NCBI GenBank assembly: GCA_963924555.1
Contig: OZ004589.1
Location: 4,960,001-5,024,000, forward strand
Direction of reading: 5' to 3'
DNA from: Crambe crambe
Lineage: Eukaryota; Porifera; Demospongiae; Poecilosclerida; Crambeidae
DNA length: 64,000 bases
The position numbers were made by a program, and so were the translations under genes. Position 1 is the stretch's first letter. Each line of letters starts with the position of its first letter. The notes under the pieces are model-generated. The model saw only the letters and a program-made list of their open reading frames with translations, was not told the origin of the DNA and made no database searches. Of this stretch, positions 10,987 through 21,000 are shown piece after piece.

Positions 10987-13371
10987 ATGTCTGTTTCATC
11001 CAACCTCGAGAAAATTTTATCAAAACAAACTATAGAATTTATCAAAGGACGAGAGGCTAGAAGGGCTACAGTCAGAAAAATTCGAAGCAAAGCACAAGCT
11101 GCAATTGTAAAGCTAACCTATATTAGCTACTCATTCTTTATTAATGTTAACACCTCTATTTTTAGGTCAATAAGAAAGAATTAGTTCAAGAGTTGATCAT
11201 TGAAGCAATCAATAAGAAGTTTCAATCCGAAGATGGAGAAATCCAATTTCAGCAGTCTCTTTCACAATATTTCTCACTGCCTAACAGCTTTGAGAACTGT
11301 TTATTGGATGGGAATGTAACTACTGAAAAAATGAAATCAATTTTAGAAGAAAATTCTCAGGTACTAGCAGCTAGCCAGCTAGTTTAATTATAGGGTGTTA
11401 TATTTGCTGTTTGATTCCAATAGGTTCTTTACCTACATTACGTATACGTAAATATAGATACATAATGCTAGCTAACTATTATTTTACTCTGATTTCATTT
11501 CTTTTATAGAATCCTGAATATGCCATCAAAATTATGCAGTGGTTGAATAACTATAAGGTAAAAACTGACTCTTATAATATTATTTGGGCAGGGCTGCATG
11601 CATGATTGATGTGTAGTTAAGACTTCCCAGTAGATATAGCTACATGTAACTATCATTAGAGGACAAAATGTATGCATCATGTGACTATTTTTAATACAGG
11701 ATCCTCGAGCTCATGCTGTGTCTGATACAGACAAGACTGAAAGTAATAACCAAAGCAATGTTAATGATGTTCCTGCTCACTTGTCTGTGGAAAATGCATG
11801 TAATTCGACATCAATGGTCTATGGTTTGAAGAATAGTTTGACATCCATATCTGACCAATCCCCTAAAGAGGAGACTCCTACTGACTTATATCTAGGGGGC
11901 AATTCAACATCTCTATCAGAGCTCCCTCTTGGGAGTAGTTTTAATTCTGTACTCGAGCTTTCTTTTCTATTCCCAAGTGATGATAACTATGAAGATCCTG
12001 CTAGTGTATCTCCAACAAGAAGCAATTTGACATCAGCATCAATACTGTCCATGGGGAGCAGTTTGACATCCATATCAGAGCTCTCTCACCTACCACCTAA
12101 GGAAGAAAATCCCGCTGATCTATTCCCAGGGAGCAATTCAACATCTCTATCAGAGCTCCCTCTTGGGAGTCGTTTTAATTCTGTACTTGAGCTCTCTTTT
12201 CTATTCCCAAGTGATGAAGATCCTGCTAGTGTATCTCCAACAAGAAGCAATTTGATATCAGCATCAATACTCTCCCTGGGGAGCAGTTTGACATCCATAT
12301 CAGAGCTCTCTCACCTACCACCTAAGGAAGAAAATCCTGCTGATTCATGCCCAGGGAGCAATTCTGTACCTGAGCTCTCTTTTCTCCCAAGTAATGATAA
12401 CTATGAAGATCCTGCTGACTTATTATCTCCAAGGAGCAATTTGACATCAGCATCAATACTCTCCTTGGGGAGCAGTTTGACATCTGTATCAGAGTTCTAT
12501 TTCTGGAACAGTTCAACATCTTTATCAGAGCTCTCTTATTGCTCATTCCAAAAAGAGGAGAAGCTTGCCAACTCACTTCCAGGGAGCGATTTTGTATCGG
12601 TATTGAATCTCTCTTTTTCACCTTCATGGGATGGTCAAACTACAATTTCTCAGCAACCATCATCACATGAAAGTAAGAATTATTAAGAATTAAAATCCTG
12701 CACTTATATATACGTATACCTTAGCTGCATCTCATCAGCTAGTTCATTAAAATCAGCTCTTATAATTCAATGATTCACAATAATTAATATGCAGTTAGAG
12801 GATCATTGGGTGATGTCAGAATGCCAGTCATGTATTCCCCTCCTGATGAAGATCAAATCATGCTGAATGAGTACACCAAAGAGGAAAAAGATACGAATCT
12901 GGCTCAGATGAAGGTTACTAGTTCCAGCCTCCCTGACCTAAGTGAAAAACAACTTCTTCATTTGGAAAGTAGTGCCAGTTGCCGCAGTTCAGGCTATTCT
13001 TCATTACACTCCTTTCCCATGGAATCACTCAAGTCGACTCCACCAAGCACCCACAAATCATCTTCCTCGGAGGCACAATGTCATATCGACCCTTCAGTGG
13101 AGCCTTCTAATGATGAATTGATTTCACTGGCTGACCCCCGAAATGAAGAAAATCACATCCCAATTATTACTGTGAGTATAATATTCTACATACATGTATA
13201 GCTACGGAAGCTATGTAGGGGTTGTCTTCAAAGCCAAGCTTGAAACATCTTTTTTTACTGCTCACTCAGGATGCTGTAGGAGACGAAAAGAAACGGAAAA
13301 AGAAAAGAAATCGACTCAAGAGATTCTGTGCAGCATTGAAGTCCGTCTTTCGTGGATGCATTTTTCGATAA
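10987..13371 (+). CDS. Serine-rich cluster gene D (unrecognised family, best preserved member)
   Basis: Six exons: 10987-11106, 11166-11360, 11510-11557, 11700-12672, 12795-13171 and 13270-13371. All phases join cleanly to about 604 residues. The N-terminus (EFIKGREARRATVRKIR) is basic and helical-looking. The second exon has ELIIEAINKKFQSEDGE and the third PEYAIKIMQWLNNYK. The 973-base fourth exon is built from serine-rich repeats of the type SLTSISELSHLPPKEENPAD, including two nearly identical units about 232 bases apart. Exon 5 has SSSLPDLSEKQ then SSASCRSSGYSSLHS. The last exon is DEKKRKKKRNRLKRFCAALK and stops at FRGCIFR. A strong hydrophobic segment follows directly but in another frame. 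Gene A matches across a five-base difference there, so this member probably lost its tail by a recent insertion. The function is unknown; the protein looks disordered with a basic tail. Confidence 0.75.
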
Positions 13372-13672
13372 TTACTCTGATTCTAATTATACTGACATTA
13401 ATTATTATCATTTTTGTTCTTGCTAAACAAACTGCTTTTTCAATTAGCTATATAATAATATTCCCTTTTCTTATTAACATGAAGTGCTAACACAAATTTG
13501 AGTAGCATTGATGTATGACGGCACTACTATCAATGGAGACCATATAATTTGTTTGTTTAGCTACATGTATAATATCCTATGTAGCTACTAGCAAACTCGA
13601 TAACCTTGATAATGAATGACATTATACATAGAGTAGCTCGCTATACTTGCTATGAGGTGATAATGACCATAG

Positions 13673-15387
13673 TTAAGTTTCAGGTTTTCCACAAGTAAAG
13701 AATTTCATGAAATATGAAAGGCTCTTTGCTCTCCTTTTCTTTCTTTTGTCTTTGATTCCCTCCTTCTCTCTCTCCTTCCATTCAACAAACAAACAAAAAT
13801 AACAAAGTAACAACTCACAACAATCAGCTACGTAGATAGTGTTGGCTATTATGTATACCTTCTGTCTTCTTTCACTTCTCAATTTTTCTATAATTTTCTT
13901 CTCCTCTTCCCCACACTGAAAAGAATAACAAGAAGATTATTAGCTATCTATAGTAAAAACTCTTCAGCAATAGAAATATGGATGCCTGATAGCTACAGTA
14001 CCTATAATAGGAAAAGTCAACAAAATTAGCTAACAAACAAACCAAAACTCACATCAGATTGTGTTTTGAGGTCACTAGTTCTCCTTCTTCTTTCTTTCAT
14101 CTTTTCACTTCTTTCTATCATTGTCTCCACATGGTTAACCTCCCGAACCTTAAAAACCATTTGAACCATTCCAAAATAATTAATGATCATTGAGATTGTG
14201 GATCACTTACTCCATCACTTGAATCAATCCCTGCACTCTTTATTGGGGGATCTTTGCATACTTGAAGTGTTGCCTCTTCATTTTGCAGTGAGGATGTTTT
14301 CTCCTTCTTTTTTAAAGGTAGGGGTCTTGGATGAGTAGGATTTCCGAATTTTTTCTTTGGAATGAAGATCACGGAAGAGCTTTCAGAACTTCTGGCAGGG
14401 CTCATAGAGTCTCTGAGTTTAGGACTTCCAAGATCTGGCATACTTATACTAGAACCACATTTGATGACACGATTATCAGGTCTTCTTTGATTCCTGACGT
14501 CCACATCTGTACTAGAGATTTCAGCAAGCATGATTGATTCTGATTTCACGATATTAAAACCTTGGGAGTTTTCTTTCGTTAGCCAAGAAGTTGCAGTACT
14601 GCTCTCTTCCTCCAACCCCAAAGTATTATTAAACTCAGGACTTTCATCAAGGTCAATGTCCTGTTGCTTTTTAGGGAGAAGATTCATAGATACCACTTTA
14701 GAGTCTGTTATATCTTTGGGGACTCCATCTGTATGTTTCTTGGAATTTCTAATTCTGGAATTTTCAGAATTTGTACTGTCAACTACTAGAATTTCTTCTG
14801 GTTTTTGTTTTCCAGATACTAAGTGTTTGTGACCTTTCTCTTTTTCATTTTGTGTCAATGGATCAAAGCATTGATTCTCATTTAAGGAATCCTCATGACT
14901 GAGGACATTCGATATCTCTGGTGCAAAGAAAGAAAAATTATTAGAATGATGAATTCCTTGCATGTAGCTAGCTAGCTTCATACTAAGCACCTTTATTATG
15001 ATTCATATGAAATTCTATAGAAAGGGGAGAACATACTCTACTAGAGAGCGCTTTGGGCAAAGGACCTGTCCCCGTTGAATCAGAAGTGATTGTATCCTCA
15101 TCACTAAACTCTGATCCACTCTGTGAAGCAGCAGAGTCCTTAAGGAAGAAATCTCTTGTATTGCCTCTCAATACCTAATTTTATAAAACCAGAGTCACTT
15201 TATAAGAAAACATGGCATTATAGCTATAGCTAACTATGGCGGCCAGAATATATATTACCTTCTTAGAACCCAGAGATTCGGCAACATGTTCCAAGCCTCT
15301 ATCGATGAGGATTTTTCTGACCCTTGCTCTTCGAATTTCTCTTTCCTTTCTAAATGTTGCAAGTTGTTGAGGTGAAGGTATCATCAT
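13673..15387 (-). CDS. Serine-rich cluster gene E (unrecognised family)
   Basis: Six exons: 15259-15387 (ATG at 15387), 14991-15174, 14211-14917, 14053-14148, 13859-13915 and 13673-13774. Phases join to about 424 residues. The start has FRKEREIRRARVRKILIDRG, the same basic N-terminal theme as A, B and D. Exon 3 is 707 bases and carries CGSSISMPDLGSPKLRD, a version of the SLPDL motif, followed by ARSSESSSV. Exons 4 and 5 encode a charged, probably coiled-coil stretch (ETMIERSEKMKERRRR; KKIIEKLRSERRQK). The last exon is polybasic (KDKRKKRRAKS), followed by FMKFFTCGKPET. The 3' acceptor of exon 6 (GGAAG|GAG) is weak and could shift by a few bases. No enzyme fold or membrane span is visible, and the function is unknown. 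Confidence 0.7.
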
Positions 15388-15613
15388 AAGATTAGCTACT
15401 ACTCATCTTGATCGCAGGATCAAGATTTTCAAAAATAAGTTTCTCTAGCTAGCTAGCGTTGAAAATGATTATTACGCGCGATATGACGTACGCATGCGCT
15501 GAATTTTTGAAAGAATAATAATACACAGATACAGGTAGCTAGCTAACAGTTATTATTATAGTTATTGTTATAAGTTAAGTTTTGATAATGGGCATAGCCC
15601 ATATGGCTGCTTT

Positions 15614-17706
15614 TCAGTGAGATCTGGAATGGCCCACTCCACATGTGAGGAACTTCCATAAAGAAGACAGCTTTTTCTTGAATGCTTGCCTTTTCTTCTT
15701 TCTCCCCTTTCTCTTCTCCTTTATCTCCTCTTCTTCATGGACACTCATGACCTCCTGGTAGAGTTAAAAGACAGTCTGATGAAATACAGCTTATTAAGTA
15801 GCTAGTTAGCATGGAACTCACATCATGAGTATCAGCAACTTCAGTTGAGTTATTGGCCAATAAAGCAATCTCCACAGTGTCATCTTTCTGCAACCAATAA
15901 AAGTTACCTTTGAAATTTAAAATAACATAGAAAATGAATGTGTACTAACCTCTGTGCAGTTATTTGGACTTTGATTGGGTCCTGAGCTACCCCCATTTTC
16001 GATCTCATTACTCAGAAGTGTAATGGTGGCACACTTGTTGGAAGAAACTCTGGCCCGGCCTTCCTCAATTAGAAACTTTAGCAGTTCTTTCTCAGAGCAG
16101 TTGGAATGGAAAGAAGAGTAGCCTGAACTAGTAAAGCTGGCAGAAATTTTCAGCTTGGGATTCAATTTTCTTCTGAGATCAGGAAGGCTGATGGAACTGC
16201 CTTTGATCAATTGAGACTTAGATTTCCCAAATGAATTGTTCTTTGAGGAGTAAGCTTCAGTTATAAACTCATCAATTGGAGATGGTGAATCTTCTATCAA
16301 AGTGCCTGATTCCACAGCCAAAGGGTCTGAATCTGCATCTGAACTTGAGATCAAAGCATTTGAATTTGCGTTACTCAAAGCATCTGAATTGGAGTTAACT
16401 GAATCTGTGGGTAAAGGACTTGAATCTGCAACTGGAGGATCTGAATCTTCACTCAAAACCTTCTCATCAGGATGTTCAGAAGTTGGAGGCAGTGTGTGTG
16501 ATGTATCCAGCTTAGTAAGATGCTGCCACTCATTAGCAAAGAGTTCACCTCTGATAGCAAGAATCTTAGCTTCACCAGGAAAGATTTTATCAGCACATGC
16601 AGGAGGTAAGTCATCTATTTGCATTTCTATGGATGCACATTCAGAAGATTTTGTACCTGAAACAAACACAATAATTTCATAGCAATATTATAGCTGGTGA
16701 CAAGTACGTAAGGAGCAATAGCTATACATACATACGTCATACGTAGCTAGCAACAAAGACTCTTACTTTCACTTGATCGAAGAGAATCGATTGAACAATC
16801 AACAACTGTAGAACTGGTGGCATTTCCAGAATAACAGGGTGACAAAGATTCAGAAACAGTTGTGGAACAGAGCTCGGATTCAGTAGAAGAGGAAGTTGAA
16901 CTTGAATTGATGTTTAATTCAGCCTCACTGCCTCGCTTGGTAACCAAAGAAACTGTGCTTGAGATGCTGCTACCAGAGTCAGACTTGCTATCATTGCTCT
17001 GAATGTTGATAATAATCACAATGATATTATTGGCTATTAACTGCAATGGAACCTCTAAATAATGGATACGCTGACTTGGGACCTGGCAGCCTTTTGTCCG
17101 TTGCAAGCTAATCTTCTGAGGTCAAAGTGTAAGATAGTGGCTGCTTTGAGTGTCCTTTATTGGAGGTTCCACTGTAAATCTTATTCAAATTACCGTATAT
17201 TTTTTCTGAAACCAACAGCCATGAGAACTTAGTTGAGGATTCTGTGGGTTAATAAATAAATAAATAAAATAAATAAAAACAAACAAACAAACAAACAAAC
17301 AAACAAACAAACAAAAAAACAACAACTAGCAAGCCTATGACAATTTGAATAACTCTAATAGGTATACCTTATTAGTCTTCCATGTGGGTTCCAGTCTTAT
17401 ATCACTGCTGTAATTCTTTGGAGCATGTCGTTGACTTCCACTCTCAGTTGAAGTCTCTTCATCTGGACACTCTCCATCATTAGACTTCTTCATCTTCTGG
17501 AGTATTTCGAAGATCCGATCTTTTTTCTTCAAGTAGTCTTCTCGGCTATAGTCGAACTATAAAACATAGCTATAGTTTATTAAACTGCCTATACAAGCAC
17601 ATCAGAACCACAATACCTTAACAGATGTTGCGTCCAGTTCTCCGCTTCCAGTGCGGATTTCTTGAACGCTATTATTTTCGCTTTCCTTAATATCTGAAGC
17701 CAGCAT
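15614..17706 (-). CDS. Serine-rich cluster gene F (unrecognised family)
   Basis: Six exons: 17617-17706 (ATG at 17706), 17368-17556, 16767-16998, 15950-16656, 15822-15887 and 15614-15754. Phases join to about 474 residues. The N-terminus differs from its neighbours (MLASDIKESENNS), but exon 2 has a charged helix-like piece (YLKKKDRIFEILQKMKKSN). Exon 3 is almost all Ser/Thr and ends in phase 1 at AGTGAAA|GTAAG, the same junction as in A and D. Exon 4 is 707 bases, the same length as exon 3 of gene E, and has runs of S/D/N/A, then GSSISLPDLRRK and FTSSGYSSFHSNCSEKE, the clearest family motif. The last exon is polybasic (EKRKGRKKKRQAFKKK), followed by SLWKFLTCG. E and F end alike (F-TCG), so they form one subgroup. 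Function is not known. Confidence 0.7.
17253..17324. repeat. AAAT/AAAC microsatellite
   Basis: This is a run of AAAT units followed by AAAC units. It sits in the second intron of serine-rich gene F. Confidence 0.9.
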
Positions 17707-18084
17707 TTTTAGTTAGCTTTGATCGATGATAACAACAAAGGTAATGCGTACGTATCCTTAAAACAAAGATTACTTTGATCGACTATGTACTGACAAAGCG
17801 TATAACGCGGTAATGCGCGCGCATAATGTAGTTTTCGTTACCATAGCTATTATAGCGCGCGCGTTGACCATGTGGAAGCACTCCTGTCCTAATAATGAAT
17901 TTAATCTGCCACCTCCTGACCTGAAGTATTTTTTTTTGTATGGTAGTCATACTTTAGACATGAAGTACCGCCAAATAGACAAGAGCTTGACAAAAATGTT
18001 GCAGGTGTGTAGCTAGCTCTGTAAAAGAAGCTAAAATGAAACTTGTAATATTTTGCCAATGAGATGACCAGTAAACAATTATGT
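17707..18084. other. Spacer between gene F and the DNAI4 3' end, with CG-rich start region
   Basis: This holds the upstream region of gene F, including TGCGCGCGCA around 17815-17824 and GCGCGCGC around 17855-17862. It also holds the 3' flank of DNAI4. No further gene is seen. Confidence 0.5.
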
Positions 18085-21000
18085 TCAGTTTTGTTCTCCT
18101 TTTGTCATTGAACTCACAGCTGCCATCAAAGCTCCTTCCTATATATAGCAATATAAATGATATTAGCTATAGGTAACATTATAACTGCATGGGAAATCAA
18201 GTGATTGTTTTCTGGGTATGATGAAGTGATTCTATACTGAGTGGATGCTGAATATGCATGTGGGATACAGTTACCAGATTATCAGGGTGAGCCTAGATAA
18301 ATTCATGATAAAATTGCATGTTATAGGTAGCTACATGATGGAGTAATTTGCATGGCCTGTATTATACCTGATTTGCAGGTGAAGGAGGTATATTATTCAA
18401 TAAATACACAGAAACTTCACCATCAGTGTCCCCTACAAGCACCACCTAGAGAAATGCCAAGCATGACTATTATGGAATTTAGTTGGCAGTTTGTTCTTGA
18501 TCATCAAACTTTTAACCTAACCTCCTAATTATATTTCTGCCTATGGGCTTTTTCATAATAGCTCACCTTACTATTTTGTGCAAATCTTATGCAGGTCTGA
18601 GTAGCACTAGACAGAGGTCTATGTACAATCATAGGATCCAAACTATATGCACATTGATAAAAATCAAAAATGGAACATGATTTTTTTTTTTTGATACCTG
18701 TTCAGTTCAAGATCCCAGATTTCAACACGTCCCTCACTGACACAGCCAAATATAGTAGAGCTGAATGGTGACCAGCACACATCGTTGATACATTTCTGAA
18801 AGATTATAATTATCTCTGAGGCCATTGAATAGAACTAGTAATTTTTATTGGGGGACATTGACATCATTGATAATGGATACAAGCAGCTCAAGGTCTTGAG
18901 GATGTGGGTAACGGGTGAGGGAAAACACTTGCTTAAAGGGTAACTGGAGTGGAAAAGTATATCAACTGCAGTAGAAGTTGGCCATTTCATTCGTATTCTG
19001 TTTGGGGCGGGGCTTACTTGTGATGTAATAATAGGTACCAAAGTTTGTACAAACAAAATTCTAGGGTGTATGTTAATGGTTATAACAAAATTTAAAGTCC
19101 ATGCCTCTGATATCCAAAGAATTACTTCACTGCATACAAGATGATGCCAGCTCACACATGCTCCAGTAAGCCATCTGAGAATTCTAACCCCCTACCTACA
19201 GCACGATAAGCTGGCCATTAGCTCTGAAAGCATTTTGAAACTTCTAAATTTGGTATAATTTTTAGCTTACTCTAAGATTAACTTGTGCAAACTTTGCACT
19301 GAACCATGTATGAAATACAGGGACCAACTTTTGTAAAATTTTCAATGAGGTCGTATAATGAGTTCCTTCAATGACATCACAAGTGAGCCCCACCCAAACA
19401 GGATGTAACTGTTACGTATTTTCTCAGTGAGACTTGAACTAATGCTTCTCATATTTTCTTCCCAGTAATGTAGGCATACCAAAATGATTTTTTTCATTTC
19501 AGTTACCCTTTAAAGTTGAAAAGTCCCCAGATTTCCTTCCTGGGTATTAAACAAACCTGGGCAACAGAAAATGATTGAAGAGGTGTGGTTTTATCTTGAC
19601 TCCAAAGCTTAACAGTCCAGTCTGCACTACAACTCAGGAAGTAATCAGTCACAAACGGAGACCATGAAACACGATAAACTGGACCCTGCATGATGACATC
19701 TATAATCTAACAGGCCCAAACAACTCAAAATGGAGAAATTTACAGTATGTCCAGTGTAAGTTTCAAGTACTTGTTCATTATATGAGCAAGAGCACTTGTG
19801 AATGAATCCTTCCTCTGAGCAGGCTAAATAGCTGTGCAACGAGAAAAGGAATGAGATTTGAATCAGACTGAACAGGTAGCATTCTTTCAAGGAAGAATAT
19901 ATAATTAAGAATATGAAATCTAATGCTTTTAGCTACCCACAGAACAGTCATAAGTAGACATGGGATAGTCTTTTTCTTACTTACTCCACCCCCAAGGAGA
20001 ATCTTCCTCTATTTAACTGCCACACTGCTTGGTTCAAAGGACTTACAGTACTGTCATATTCATTCATGATTGCTGCTTACATATTGGGGTCTTTTGGCCA
20101 GAAATCAAAACCCATTCCTGGAGCATGCTGTGATATATAAGCCTCTCCACCTCCCCCTCCAGTACCAGCTGTTTTTGCAGCAACCTGCTTGGCTGCAGCA
20201 CGATGATTTGCTGGTTTAGTAGATTTCTTCTTCATCTGAGCGTGAGGTTTGACTGTTGTCATCCGCTTCAAGTTCATGAGTTGAGAACTCTCAAAACCTT
20301 TATGGATTGACCACTGAAGGATGTGTCCATCAATTGATATAGAGATCAATTGTTCAGATTTGCTTTCTCCCCCTAATGAGTGCTCTTTGGTGACCCAGCT
20401 AATTTGCCAGACGGGCCCAGTGTGCTTATGGAGAGCATCACTATAATTAAACCATTAATAACATTAGGTTATTTGTACTGCAGTTATAACATTATGTGTG
20501 CACAGGATTTATATCTAACATACCTGCTATCCAGGACTGATTCTTGTGAAGGAGAACGAGCATTATAGAGAGAAATAGTACCATTAAACAGACCGGCCTG
20601 AAGAGGAAATACAGTGAATTACATCATGTGAATCTATGTAAACTTACAGCAAGCAGATTCGGGTGATTATGAGAAAAACTAAGAGATGTTATCCCTGATG
20701 GAGCATGAAAGACCCTCTCTGGAAACTGTTTAAATAGAAGTAATGACTACCAGCCAGTATTCATGATATAATGTCATACCTCAGGGTTCTTTAAAGACCA
20801 ACAGCAGATCAATCCTATAGTGTCCTCTTCAGCTATGAAAGCACCATAACCAACAGCGACAATATCCTACAATGGCCAATATTATAATTAGCCTACTGTA
20901 ACATTCTGTACATAAGCTAACTAGGGTGCAATGTTTCATTTTCAGTAGATCAAATTAGGGGTACTGGGTATATATGGATTTTCTAATATCACACACACAA

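Noticed and set aside
12086-12627. Minus-strand open frames across the serine repeats of gene D
   Set aside because: They are shadows of the repetitive plus-strand exon; the splice structure supports only the plus strand.
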